NCBI GenBank assembly: GCA_963921425.1
Contig: OY992834.1
Span: 992,001-1,056,000 of the forward strand
Direction: 5' to 3'
Source of the DNA: Dryas octopetala
Lineage: Eukaryota > Streptophyta > Magnoliopsida > Rosales > Rosaceae
Length of the DNA: 64,000 bases
The notes beneath the pieces were generated by a model. It searched no databases, was not told the DNA's origin, and saw only the letters and a list, made by a program, of their open reading frames with translations. The position numbers and the translations under genes are program-made. Positions 37,914 through 50,500 of this stretch are shown here, in pieces. Numbering within the stretch: position 1 is the first letter of the stretch; every line of letters starts with the position of its first letter.

Positions 37914-40900
37914 CTGAAACTAAATTTTGGAGAACGTCTTTATAGACAATGTTTTTAGTGTAATTATTTGGCATTTCTCCATTGTTGTCTATAATAATTT
38001 TAAGCCCTTCCCTTGATGTAACCCTTGACAATGCGACATACAATTGTCCATGGGTAAAGACAGGCTGGGGAAGATATAAACCAACTGTTTTAAGGGATTG
38101 TCCTTGGCTCTTATTTATGGTCATTGCATAACTTGGTCTAATTGGGAATTGACGCCTTTTAAAAGTGAAAGGCCATTTTTTTTCTGTTGCTGTAAGGCTG
38201 ATTCTAGGTATAAAGAATTTATGACCAATATTGCTACCAGTCAGTATCTTTGCTTCAATAACTCTATTAGTCATTTGGGTTATGACCAATCTAGTTCCGT
38301 TACATAGCCCTGAAGATTGGTTTAAGTTCCTTAATAACATAATGGGCATGCCTATTTTTAAAGCTAGACTATGTGAAGGCAAGCCATTGAATTCAAGCTG
38401 ATTAAGGAATTCTGTGGGATACATTATGCTAAGATTTTCTAAATTTCCAGATGAAGAGGATAGAGAATCAGAACTTAAATAAGTTCTGGCTTCTCCAGGT
38501 AATAAATCTATAGCATAGTTATTTATCTCAGTAACAGTAGAATTCTTAGGCGTGATAATGGCTCTTTCTCTTAAGTAAGCATAATTGTCAAAGTGGCTAA
38601 GAAAGTCTGGATATGTTGCTAAAAAAATGGAGTCAATTGGATCTGTGTATGACTCAATCAATAAATCTGCAGGAATTTCTACCCATGATACCTCTTCATC
38701 TGTTGGATCATTTATATCACATATTTGACCATCACCAATTTTGAGTATCCAAGCAGCAAAGTCTGCAAGTTTTGTTTTTTCTTCATTGTTTAACCCCTCC
38801 TTTGATAGCCTCATATTTTCTTTTAAACAAAAAATTTTGAAAGAAGGCCATAAGTATGAACTGTTAAGAGTGGCATGTACTATTTCTTCCCTTGTTCCAG
38901 ATGGAATGACTGGTAGTATTTGCCTAAAATCACCCCCCAGTAAAAAAGGTTTCCCACCAAATGGCACAGCCTGACCTGAATTATGTAAATGCGATAAAAT
39001 ATCACATAGTGATTTGTCTAGTGCTTCAAAACAATCCCTATGATTCATAGGTGCTTCATCCCAAACAACTAAGGCAGCCTTTTCAATTAATTTAGCAAGA
39101 TGAGTCTGTTTTTTGATTTGACATATGGAAGAATCAGTGAGATTGAGAGGAATTTGAAACCTAGAATGAGCTGTTCTGCCTCCAGGTAACAGCAATGATG
39201 CAATACCCGATGAAGCAACAGCTAGAACAATTTGACCTTCAGATCTAATTTTATTAATGATTGTGTGCCACAAAAAAGTCTTTCCAGTTCCCCCATGCCC
39301 ATAAACAAAAAACAAACCAGATTTTTTTTCATTTATGGCAGTTATAACAGAATCATACACTTGTCTTTGTTCTTTGTTGAGTTGAGTGATTAAAATAGAA
39401 TGTTCATTGGCTAACTGATGAAGATCATAATTTAATTCTTCTCTCAACAATTTATTCCTAATTTGTAACATGCTTTGTTCATCAGGAATTGGAAGATCAT
39501 GATCTTTTAAGCTGCTAGATGATGCATTAAACAGTAGTTCTAGCTCATAGAGAAGTGAATTTTTTAATTCAGATGGTGGCACAATGAGATTAGGCATACA
39601 AAATGTTTTTCTAAGATTATATAACATGTCATCACACATATTATGCCAATGAGCATCGAAAATGAGTGCAGGATTTGCTACATCACAAAACAAAATTATT
39701 GTAACAAATAATTGCCTTAATTCAGTGCATGATGCTGTGCTGAGAACATTTTCTAAGGCTTCAATCCATTCTTTATCATCCCCTAACAGACCTAGAGACC
39801 TACATACAGACTGATATGATGGGTGTTTAATGCCATGAAGAGTTTTTATATCATCAAAATCAAAGGCACCTTTATGGGAATTTAAAAGCATTCTGAAGTA
39901 GTATAATTCTCCAGCTGCAGGGTGTACATAAGCTATTCTGCCTATACATTTGCCTTTTTTTCCTAGGTGTCCAAATCTTATCGCGGGAATTCCATACAAA
40001 TTTAGAAGGAAATTCTGAATAAGATAAGTTTTGTGCTTGAGGATAATTTTTGTTCGCTTGAAACCAACTGGTTAACATTGTATCTTGAATTGCTTCACGA
40101 TCAAGAATCGAATGAAGTGATTGATCTTCACTGAAGATGACATTTTGCTCTAAAGGCAGATGTATAGGCAATCGTTCAATGGCAGGTTGTCTACAGTGAA
40201 TAGGGAATTGAAATAATCTCCATGCAGCTTCATATGGTGATATATATCTACAATTAAGATAGGATAATATTTCATCTTGTGGCTTGTTTTCAATTATGAC
40301 CCTAGCCCTATCTGAACCTTTGTTGATGTATTTGAATAAATATTTGATAAGCATTGATTGACAACACAATTCAACATTTATATGAGCATTATACCTTAAT
40401 AACAACTCTGAATTGTAAGGCACTATAAAACTGTTATCAACCTTAATTCCATTTTTGAGGACAAAGCTATTAGGATTATCACGACGCTTATATGTAGGAA
40501 AACCATTGGTTTCAAAAACAGTTTCACTTTTGTATTGCTTTGGGAAAAATTTAGAGCACTTTCCTCCTCGCATGCAAGGAGAATTAGGATTTAAATGACC
40601 ACATGGACCATGGATCATGAACTGATCTACAATATGATAAAGTGTTGGATCCAAAGTTTTGTCTGGTAATTCAGCTGAGATTATTGAGTCAATATCTGCT
40701 GCAGATGATGATTTGAAATTGTGTTCTAACCAAATGAGGAGGTGACAATGAGGCAATCCTCTTTTTTGAAATTCAATTGTATGAACTTCTGTTTGATGTG
40801 AGAGACAGGGAAAAAAAGACAGGATTGATTAATTTTGTATTTAAAAAGGAAGAAAGTCAGCAAAGAACAAATTTTGTTGATGAAATTCACCTGCTGCAAG

Positions 40901-42764
40901 TGGTCCGAAAGGTTGTCCTGATTTGATGTAACTAACCATATCATCCAATTTGATTTTGAACATTCTAGCAATGATGTCAGGCCTATCCTCTGGTTTACAG
41001 CCAGGTTTTCTAAGAAGTTCTCTAACAATTTCAGGCCACTTGACATTGGAAGTAAAAGTGATAAAAAGATCTGGATTGCCATAATGCCTACAAATTGCCA
41101 TAGCGTCTTGATAATTATGAATCATATATCTAGCACTGCCAGTGTGTGAGGTTGGCAATATAACTCGCTGTCCTAGATCATTGGCATTTGTATGACCCAT
41201 TGAAATTGCATCATAAATGCCTTTATAAACTTCAGTCCTGAGGTTTTTTTGATTTTTTCTAATAAAATCTAATCGATCCTCTTCAAGAGTTGCATAGGCA
41301 TCCACTAAAAATTGTTGAAACAATCTACCACCTTTTAAGAGTGTGCTAAATTCAAATTGCCTCTCCTGAATTTGATAAGCTATAAAGGCTCTCATAGGTA
41401 CCCTTCCTGTTTTTGGCTGATGACCTTTAAAATTAGGATTCCATTTAATATTAGGGCTATAACCATCTTCACCATGAGGAAATAGAATAGGATATTGTAA
41501 AGACATGAATTTTGGATTTAATTTTGTTATTCGTTTCAACTCTCCATTTTGATTTTCTATGACAATATCTCTGTTTGAATCAAAGAGACCAATATCTCCT
41601 ACTATAAGACCAGCAATTTCATCAGATGTTGGGCTTTCATATTGTTTATCATGATCTAACTGCTTTCCTAATATTCTTACTTTGACATCAGTAATAGAAT
41701 TGCTTTCTAATTTATCCCTGACTGTTCTAAAGAATTTCACTAAGTCATTTGATTGGTCAAACATTTTCATAAGGCCTTCAACAACTTTTGGATCAAGATT
41801 TGAATTATTTTGTTTACAATTAACTGCATATATTAAGGCGATTCATAACTTCATTATAGGTATCATAGACATAGAGCTGGGCAAACTTTGGAGAATCGCC
41901 TTCCGGCGGTAACAATGACCCCATTAAATGATGAACCTGCCCACTAATTTTAAAAATGTAAGGACCTGGCCTATTGTTAATTGAATGATCAATTTTGGCT
42001 CCCATTGAAGTGAATGCAAACATAGAATTGTATGCCCTAATATTGTCCCTAAATACAGAGCTTCTTTGGCCTTTTTTTGGATCAAGTAAATTGTCTAAAA
42101 AGTTAGGAGTTGGTTTGGTAATTGGAAGTTTAACTTTCCCTTGCAAACAACAAAGACTAAACAAAGGCTGTCTGTTTGTAGATTTTTTAGCAATGGATTC
42201 AGTGAGCCAAAAAAGTGCATCACAATAAATGCACTTATAATCTTTATCTCCAAAATCCACATACTTGTGAATGACTCCTATGGAAAGAAGAAACATGAAA
42301 GAAAGAAAGAAAGAGTATCAATGCATATCATCATTGATAGGACAATAATGTAGAAATGTTGAAATAAATTTTAATAAAAAATTAAACATACTCTGTCTTT
42401 TCTTCTGATAAAATGATTGACTCTTACAGCTGCGATCTGCAGTGTTTTCATTCGATGTGGAGCTCATGGGCGGAAGTTCAGAATGAAGAACATTTAGATT
42501 ATAGGACACAATATCAGAATGAGAGTCTAATTGTTCCAAAGGGACCTGATGTGTAGTTGGCTGAATTGTGTTAATATGCGTTAAAGTTGTATTCCTAATA
42601 GACCTGTGTTTTTTCCTATGAGTTGGAGAATTTAATTCACAGGCAGTGATAGAAAGAACATCAGAGACATTCTGAGTGGGAAGTTCGACAGCAGTTGAAA
42701 CATCAGGACAGTCAAGTTTGCCTAACATGAGTAATCTAGTACGAACCCTAGACTTTTTATTCAT
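37914..42764 (-). CDS. Helitron Rep-helicase (RepHel)
   Basis: Exons on the minus strand: 42764-42392 (start MNKKSR), 42277 to about 41830, about 41825-40891 and 40788 to about 37914. The order is an N-terminal Helitron-like region (CIYCDALFWLTE), a replication-initiator nuclease with an HUH motif (RGLPHCHLLIW) and the tyrosine motif KYLFKYINKG, then a PIF1-type helicase: Walker A YGHGGTGKTFLW, Walker B VVWDEAPM, LGGDFRQILPVIP, YAMTINKSQGQS and LYVALSRVTS. It would nick and unwind DNA during rolling-circle transposition. Two one-base frame discrepancies are visible, near 41825 (after EVMNRLN) and in an A-run at about 39954-39961 (before GKCIGRIAYVHP). The present copy is therefore probably not functional unless these are sequence errors. 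The helicase end lies only about 120 bases from the RPA-like start, in the same frame. Confidence 0.85.
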
Positions 42765-44690
42765 CACATCAAAAGAAAAAGCCTTCAAGGAATGAATAAA
42801 TAGCTGGAGGAAAAAAAGACACATATATAAATCAATTGCAAATTTAAAAGAAGATATATATAACAACCAATCAAAGGAAAATGATGTTCATCCATGAGCA
42901 GAAGATATTTAACATGACAAATAACAGATGCACAATCAACATATTTAAAGAATAGATGCGAAAAGCTAACCTTTTGCGCAGCAAGATCAAATGCAACAAC
43001 AGCGCAGGGTCAAGTTGAAGCTGAAACAACCAACAGAAGAATACCTAGAAAACATACATATGAATGTTAAAAATCAAGCAATCTGAAAAAAACAAAGCTA
43101 AACTTAGATATAAGAAAAATAAAAGATCTGAAAAGTATAAACATAAAAGTATAAGGGAGAGAGTTTGAATTGATTTATTTGAAAGGGAAACATTCAAAAA
43201 AATAAAAAAAATTACAGTGCGGGCATAAATGTTAATGTATTTTTTGGCAAAAATGCAAAAAACATACTGATTTAGAATAAGAAAAAATGTTGAGCGACAT
43301 AAATAAGAATGTTTGATCGGAATATGTATGATATGAGAAAAAATCAACAACGTATACAGAAAGGAATATTTGATAACATTTAAACATCCTCGTATGCGTC
43401 AACATAAACCAAAACAATGAAACCAATAAAATTTAGTCGCACAAATCCAGGAGAAAAAGTACAGGCCGAAAAACAGAAAGATAGTAACATAATCTAATGG
43501 GAAGTGTAATTAGTGTTCATTGCATGGGATAAGTAGATACAATGAAGATATGCATACTCATGAAAGTTGACATCTGTGTACCCAGGTATATAGGTAATAA
43601 AATTGGTACTCAATTAATTTTGTCGCAGAAGAGAGTTGATTATGGAAGAATTAAATTAAGAGAAGAATTAAATAAGTGCATAAATTTTTTTTTTTGATGG
43701 AGTGCATAAATTTTTTTGAAGATAAAGAATTGAAAAGAGGAGCTAAAACTGCGACACAACAGAAGGGAAAAATAGGAAGCAGAGATCAAAGACTGATAGA
43801 AAAAAACTAATAAGAATAAAGAAAAGTCTATATTTCAATATTCAACAATAAATGCAAGCACACACCCAGAATGATGATATGCAAAATGGAAAGAGAGACC
43901 CAGCGAAGACAGGCTAAGCAAACAGGGGCAGAATGATATGAAAAAATGAGATGAGAGAAAGATGAAACTTATCTGATAAGGAGTAGGTAGAAACGAAGGG
44001 ACTGATCTGAATCACACCACCCGAAAAAGAAACGAACAGCAATCGAAAAGCCAGACGAAGCTGAAACAGTGAAGTTGTCAGTGAGATTTGACAAAAGGAA
44101 AAAAAAAAAAAAAACCCTAAAAAACTTGTGGCTCACCTCTCCGATGCGATGGATTAATCCCATAACCTGCTTGAAATACTGAACCAGACCAACACATCAA
44201 ACGACAAAATAAACCAAAGCAGATTGTCGATCCACTTCGAATCAGAACCACACAAATAAATGAAGGTGCGACCCAGTTCGAATCACAACCGGAGGAATAC
44301 ATCAAGCTGGGATCAAAGCCTCCACATGAGATGGTTCATCTGGTTGAAACACTAACCATGAACCCAGATAAAGCAAGAGAAGACGAATGACCACAAAGGG
44401 CAGGGCCATCTGCCCTATTCTCATAATGGCAAACAGATCAAAAAAAAAAACCCCTATGAGAGCATACCGCAGACAAAGAAAGCAATGGCAAGGAATGTAA
44501 AAATTTCGAAACAATATGGGCTACAACCAGACACAAACGCAATGACAAAAAAGGGCCGAACTAAAGGCCAAAACTCAAAAGGCCAAGGATAGGAAAATTA
44601 AGGTTGCTAGAAGGGCAAAACCGAACTTTCACGATGAACAGGCTATGAACAGTGTGAACAGTGGCGACTGGATTGCGTTTTAGTATATAG
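42765..44690. other. 5' non-coding part of the Helitron
   Basis: AT-rich sequence between the Rep-helicase start and the Helitron 5' end. It presumably contains the promoter and untranslated leader. Several splice-like signals occur, but no recognisable coding exon or captured host gene was found. Confidence 0.5.
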
Positions 44691-44730
44691 AGAATTTTAC
44701 AAACCAAAATGATTTTTTTTTTTTAAGTTC

Positions 44731-44867
44731 ATTTTTGCTCACTATAGTAAGCATTACCACTATGGTGGATGAGTGACACGTGTCACTTGACCACCTTTTT
44801 GTGATACGTGTCACCTATCCACTATGATGGTAATGCTCACCACCACCTTTTTGTGGTGAGTAAAAAT
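44731..44867. mobile_element. Small MITE-like inverted-repeat element
   Basis: A 137-bp segment starts ATTTTTGCTCAC and ends GTGAGTAAAAAT. Inner arms GCATTACCACTATGGTGGAT and ATCCACTATGATGGTAATGC also pair, with two mismatches. It lies just right of the Helitron end. No clear target duplication was seen. Confidence 0.75.
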
Positions 44868-45698
44868 AGACTCGATATAAAAGTATAAGACAGAGAGCTT
44901 TGACTTTTGTTAGCGAAATCTTACATAAATCCTACAACTTACATTATTTTAGCATAAACGTACCTATAATGATTTTTGTGTTTTGATTAATTTTAAATGT
45001 TGTCATGTTGTTGTTTGGCCAAAAAAAAATGTTGTCATGTTGATGGATAGTACATAAACAAGACACAAATGAAAACCATTTCCCCTTATTGGCTATAAGC
45101 CTATAAACATATTTATGTAGTGGGTGGTATATCATACATGTGTGAACAAATGCTGTCAAATTTGTGTGAAAATGAAAGCCTAGGCTAGCTGTTTGATTGA
45201 CTCCTCAAATGCAATCCAAATTATCAAGTTTTAATCAAATACAAATTTGCATGTGTAACAGTAGACTAGTTTAGCATTTAGAAGAAAGGAGTTGCTGGGT
45301 TAGTAGGTTGACATAATAAAAGACTTGGTTGGTACTTTTTTTTTTTTTTTTTTTTAATGTCTCTCCCCAAGTCTTTTTCTAATAAATTTGTCATTGACTT
45401 GGTTGGTACTTGGCAATGACAAATTTATTAGAAAAAGACTTGGGGAGAGACGAGACCCATTGTCAATGCTTCCTCTAGACGATTTGATAATAATTGAATC
45501 AAATTTATATAGGTACAACTTGATAAATGTGGACCAACTGGATAATTTATATAGGTACAACTTGAATTGAGTTGTGTCTCAAATTTGGTTCCAAAGGGGA
45601 TGTGCAACCTACATCGTCACCATCATTTGCAAATTTGGTTTCTCTTTGCTAGCTCCACCTTGTAGATCAGTACTTCAGGATCAGTACTTGGTTGAGTT
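44868..45698. promoter_or_regulatory. Spacer and upstream region of gene D
   Basis: This is a fourth copy of the recurrent spacer (ATGTTGTCATGTTGATGGAT near 45030), followed by sequence unique to D-type upstream regions. It presumably contains the promoter and leader of gene D. A perfect palindrome (45360-45450) lies within it. No defined TATA box was assigned. Confidence 0.5.
45360..45450. repeat. Perfect 37-bp inverted repeat upstream of gene D
   Basis: Arms 45360-45396 and 45414-45450 are exact reverse complements (TCTCTCCCCAAGTCTTTTTC against its complement), separated by 17 bases and preceded by a T-run of about 20. The homologous sequence at 25098-25135 has only one arm. The second arm therefore arose here by an inverted duplication. 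Confidence 0.95.
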
Positions 45699-48600
45699 AT
45701 GTCTCACCACCACGATATAGTTTTAGATGTGGACAATTCGGAAGAGGAAATTGAGAGGTTAGTTTTTATAACTTTAATTTGGACTATATATGCATTTTAT
45801 TTTCCTGCAAAAAAAATCATCGATCATATGCTTGTTTGTTTGTCTTTTTCAGATCGGCTGTAGAACATTGGCAAGTAGTGACTACTACGGGGAAATCTGT
45901 CACAAAAGATGCAGGAAATAGATCAAATAGAAAAGGGTCAATAATAAAGAAAATTATTGATCCACAAGGGCAGTTTCTTCCGATGTGGAATAAGATATTT
46001 ATAATATCATGTGTATTTGCTGTATCACTGGATCCTTTGTTCTTTTATATTCCGATCATTAACAAGGATATGAAATGTCTCATGTTTGACAAAAAGTTGA
46101 AGACAATAACTCTTGTCTCAAGATCATTAACAGATCGTTTCTACATGGTGGACATTCTTTTACAAATTTTTACTATATCTATAGCTAAGTCATCTGGGAA
46201 CTATGGGCCTTCCTCGAACAGAAAGAAAGCAGTTAAGGATGTTTTGGCAATGGCTAACCGAATTTTTCGGTCATACCTTCTAATCGACATTTTGGCTGTT
46301 CTTCCCATTCCACAGGTAACGGAAGCTTTTATATGGAGTAAATTGTTTAATTTGCCAATCTCTCTATTTGCTTTAGGGTGTATACTTCACTATAAAAACA
46401 TAAGACATTTACTCCTTAGTGGCTACAGTTAATGATCATTAGACCAATATATTAATTGATGGAATTGTATTTGTTATACGACAACTAGGTTCAACAATTG
46501 TCTTAATATATCAAACCTTTGTTATTTTTGCAGGTAGTAATCTTCATTTTCTTTTTGAAAATGAGGGGATCAAGATCTTCCAAAACAAAGTTTTTAAACT
46601 CTCTTCTTCTGCTGCAATATGTGCCACGAATTCTTCGTATTTACCTACTGTGTAATGAGCGCAATTTGATTCCTAGGAAGGCAGGCATATGGGTCAAAAG
46701 CATTTTCAATTTCTTTTTATACATCCTTGCTAGTCATGTAAGTTTCAACATTATATCTTAATTAATTTTAACTACTTGGAATTATATTTTTAATTAATCT
46801 TTATAGTAGTCGGGATCATTAACTAATTTATTGATCCTTTAGGTACTTGGAGCTCTTTGGTATTTTTTTTCTATCCATCGAGAGTCTACTTGCTGGCAAT
46901 ATGCTTGCCGAAGAGAAAATGGATGCGAACCCAGTACTCTCGATTGTGATGACCATACATATAGAAATATCACATTAATAAATGTTTTATGTCCTATGAA
47001 TCCAACAGATGCAACGCTATTCGATTTTGGTATATTTGTTGATGCCCTCCAATCGGGCATACTATGGTCAACAGATTTTCCACAAAAGTTCTTGATTTGT
47101 TTCTGGTGGGGACTGCGACATATAAGGTTTGCATCTATATTAATTGATAGATTGATCTTAGCATATATTGAGCAGTATTACAATAAGGGGAGAGATCATG
47201 GCACCATTTAAATGAAACAGATTTTGACACAATTTATAGGCCTTAGGATGTATTCACTTTTAATGGCTCGGATTGATTGTTACTTGTATATGTAATATGA
47301 TTGCTCCATTTCATTTTTGCAGTTCTCTTGGTCAAAACCTCCAAACTAGTACCAATGCAATGGAAAATCTGTTTGCGGTTTTCATTTCTATAACTGGGTT
47401 GCTACTATTTGTATATCTGATTGGAAATTTGCAGGTTGGTTGAGTAGTCTTTATATCAATTTTTTTCTTTAATAATTATCATGTCAATATTATATGCACA
47501 TATATATATATATATTTCCGGATTTAATGAAGTGAAGCTACTGTTGTTGTGGAATATATATAGACATATTTGCAGTTTTCAACAACAAGCTCAGAAAAGG
47601 TTAGACGGAAGATGCAAACAAAAGATCTAGAGCTAGATTTGTGGTTATCTAGAAAAGGCCTCCCCAAGTATCTTAAGGAAGTGATCTTGCAAATCGTACA
47701 ACAACAACTTGAACAAAACAAAGATGTTCAAGTGGAGAATATCCTCTCTGTTCTTCCCGTAGGACACGGCAATTTTATCAAACGCTATCTTCGTTTAGCT
47801 ACACTTCAAAAAGTAAGTAGTTATTCCTTTTTATATCAAATCCAACGAGGTTCTATTGTTTGCTTTCGATTAATTTTTTCATGTGATGGTCATATATAAT
47901 TTTCCTTTCACAATGAACATGTGGCCCCTTCATATAAGGATGATGAGCCCTGCATATATGCTGTGTGAGGAAAGTAACGTGGAAGTTTTTTTACTCATTT
48001 TTGTTTAATTAATGTATGTATCTACTAACTATATCATATAGGTTCCAATACTTCAAACTATGGATGAAAAACTATTGAAAGCAATCTGTGTGCATCTCAA
48101 GCCAATGAACTATAACGAGGAGACCATGATGATTCGAGAGGGGGATAAACTTGATAGGATGCTTTTCATCAGGCAAGGCATTGTAAGGACTTATAGAACA
48201 AATGGAAAAGGTGGTTCTAAGCTTCTTCAGAAACTTGATTTCTATGGAGGAGAAGTTCTGAATTGGGCATCAAATTTTAGCTCTTCTGACGAGGACTTGC
48301 GCAGATCCACCAGAAATGTGAAGTCCGTGAACAAGGTTGAAGTGTTTGCTCTCATGGCCAGCGACTTGAAGACCGTGTTCACTAAATTCTGGTGGCATTT
48401 CACCAAGGACAAGCCGCAGCTGTACCCAGACTTTAGCGTTTCCCAGTTGGAGCAGTTGGAGAAGCTTGCAGTTGGTTCCATAGCAAGAGAAGTTCGTCGC
48501 CGTAAAGAAGCAAAGACTAAGAAGCTGCATACAATTACTAGTAAGAATGCCCAATTGGGTAGTAGTCATCATGATCATGATCATGAGGGAAATAGGAAGT

Positions 48601-48734
48601 TGCAAAGGATTGTCAGCAGGGTCCTCAGGGATCAGGTAGCTTCCCCCAGGACCCCCCGAAGTACCCTTGCTGCTTCACAAGGCAACCAGCTTCTATATCA
48701 AGGGGAAGATAGGAAAGGAGGAATCAATGGATAA
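45699..48734 (+). CDS. CNGC-like channel gene D, canonical pore
   Basis: Seven exons: 45699-45757, 45853-46315, 46534-46737, 46843-47126, 47323-47434, 47564-47812 and 48042-48734. They total 2064 nt, or 687 residues, all in phase. The protein starts MSHHHDIVLDV. S1 is SCVFAVSLDPLFFYIPII, S5 starts VLGALWYFFSIHRESTCW, and the filter SLGQNLQTST (Gln at about residue 341) matches the usual plant CNGC GQNL. The nucleotide-binding domain has DFYGGEVLNW and RRSTRNVKSVNKVEVFAL, keeping the Arg expected to contact the cyclic phosphate. The tail has TKFWWHFTKDK and SIAREVRRRKEAK, in the place of the calmodulin/IQ region but without the IQ glutamine. It is the only intact gene of its subtype here. Relics at 881 and 26640 are its decayed sisters. 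As in the family, it probably conducts Ca2+ or K+ at the plasma membrane. Confidence 0.92.
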
Positions 48735-49831
48735 TATAAAATCTAGAAACTGAATTGATAATCAATGGAATATGAAGAAAATGAATGTAGAGATTAGGAT
48801 GGAACACAAAATTAGACATGAAACTGTCTCAGCTTGCATATACCAAAGGGAAGATGATATCATTTGCCTCTTTCCATGTTCTCTTGTTTCTATTTTCCTC
48901 ATTTAATTTCTCTTCCTTTTCTAAAATGGACCAAATATGTTATTAGAAAAATGAAAACAGAGTAATCCTACAGAAAAAAAATATATACAAGATGATGTGA
49001 TATGCATAACATGTGTCTCATAAAATACTACATCAATTTGTAAATCAGACTTTGCAAAAAATTTAGTACATTCAAAAGAAAAACGGATGTCTTAGATTTG
49101 AATTGGTCTGTGGCTTACTATTTACTAGGTGGGTCTATTTCTAAAAAGAGAGAAAAAAAAAGGGTAAAATTTGATGGCCTTGTAAAATCAATAGTAACTG
49201 CAGAGTGAACTGAATGAAGAAAGGAACAGAGTAGAGGGAGAGTTGTGGACATGATGTTGGTCAGCATCAGTCCAGAACTAGTACATTGGGGACAAGTGGT
49301 GTTGACAAAATCAGCTCTTCTTGGCATTTCCTTTAAACCAAAACTTGGGGCAAAAGATCAAGACCCATTAATTGTCAATACTAATTAGCAATTTTGTTTT
49401 CTTGGCAGACTTTCAATCAGTATCTATTAGTTTTAAGCCAAGAAAGTGTAATCACGTTGCCCATGAATTGGCTCGTTTTAGTATACGTGCTATATATAGG
49501 AGTCTCTTTTTGGTTTGATGATGATCCTCCCTGGCTTATGGACCCTATTGCTAGAGATTGTCATGTAATCTCTATTTCAGTTTAATGCAATCTTTGTTTT
49601 CCTCTCAAAAAAATTAGCAATTTTGTTTTGGACAAGGTACCCTTTTTTTTTTTTTCTATTAAAAGAGAGAGCGATAAAACTTGGGTAAATATGAGACAAT
49701 TTTACGCCCTTCCAACAACTGCGTAAATGAGAATCTGCGTACTTTGATTGCTTTTTCTTCGGGGCTTTAATTAGGCTATTTCTTTTAAATTTGGGCTCCA
49801 TGCGTTTTTAGTTCAGGCCACATATATTAAT
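48735..49831. other. 3' flank of gene D
   Basis: Non-coding sequence. Part of it (about 49150-49330, GAGTTGTGGACATGATGTTGG) matches 1640-1720 and 27540-27620, the 3' flanks of the two D-type relics. No other gene was found. Confidence 0.6.
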
Positions 49832-50230
49832 TAGGGATTAATACCATTTTGCTCCCCCGACTATTACACTTGTATCAGTTTGCTCCCCAGACTTCTAATT
49901 TAGAAAATTAAGGACTCTGACTTTTTCAATTTTGCCAATTGAGGTTCTTTTGTCAATTTACACATTTTTTATCCAAATCTTTGAGGGCAAAATGGTCCCT
50001 TCCAATTAGATCTTATCATTTTTTCCTCATGCATCATTTTTCCTCTTTTATTTCTTGCTAAATTTTGCTTGATCATCTCGACATTTTAGATGAAAAATGT
50101 ATAAATTGACGGAATAACCTTAATTGACAAAATTGAAAAAGTCAGGGTCCTTAATTTTCCAAATTAGAAGTCTGGGGAGCAAACTGATACATGTGTAATA
50201 GTCTGGGGAGCAAAATGACATTAATCCCTA
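49832..50230. mobile_element. MITE with long terminal inverted repeats and TTAAT target duplication
   Basis: A 399-bp element. The ends TAGGGATTAATACCATTTTG and CAAAATGACATTAATCCCTA are inverted, and pairing continues for well over 100 bases (GTTTGCTCCCCAGACTTC with GAAGTCTGGGGAGCAAAC). It is flanked on both sides by TTAAT (49827-49831 and 50231-50235). It has no coding region. This is a non-autonomous DNA transposon, superfamily not assigned. Confidence 0.9.
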
Positions 50231-50439
50231 TTAATTATTATTGTAAGGCCCATCCGGTAAGAAAGAATCATAAATTTTAATGGATAAAAGCCCAAGCCTA
50301 CAGTTTTTAATTACTTTGGGCCGTAACCTACTGATCTAAGGCTCAGCCCAACCCTCCACTCTTTTCCGATTTAAGCCCAGTACTTCAGCCCATCCCAATT
50401 TTTTGAGTTGGCTCCGTTTAGAATGGAAAGGGCATAGCT

Positions 50440-50500
50440 GCATCATCATCAGTTTTGTAAAATTTTAGTGTGTATTTTCCAATCCGAAATAAGTTTTTTT
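50440..50500. other. Unoccupied counterpart of the Helitron insertion site
   Basis: GCATCATCATCAGTTTTGTA followed by AAATTTTAGTGTGTATTTTCC matches the left Helitron flank (32171-32207) running directly into sequence like the right flank (from 44695, TTTTAC and then a T-run ending in AAG). The join falls between A and T, the expected Helitron target. Confidence 0.75.

Larger units (their letters stand above)
32208..44694 (-). mobile_element. Autonomous-type Helitron, about 12.5 kb
   Basis: Read on the minus strand, the left end (5') is near 44693-44694 and begins TCTCTATATACTAAAAC (with one more T before it if the A/T rule is applied strictly). The right end (3') is CTAG at 32208-32211, preceded by a hairpin CCCGCA/TGCGGG (32220-32225 with 32232-32237) eight bases away, and followed by host T. 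The subterminal ACTGTTCACACTGTTCAT string is common in plant Helitrons. Inside are a Rep-helicase gene and an RPA-like gene, both on the minus strand. The sequence at about 50465 looks like the same target without the element. It is a rolling-circle DNA transposon. Confidence 0.9.

Noticed and set aside
43045-44514. Hydrophobic minus-strand open frames near the Helitron 5' end, considered as a captured membrane gene
   Set aside because: They are AT-rich low-complexity frames without conserved motifs or consistent splice structure.
49394-49585. Small open frame downstream of gene D
   Set aside because: It is short, without a domain or a counterpart in the sister spacers.
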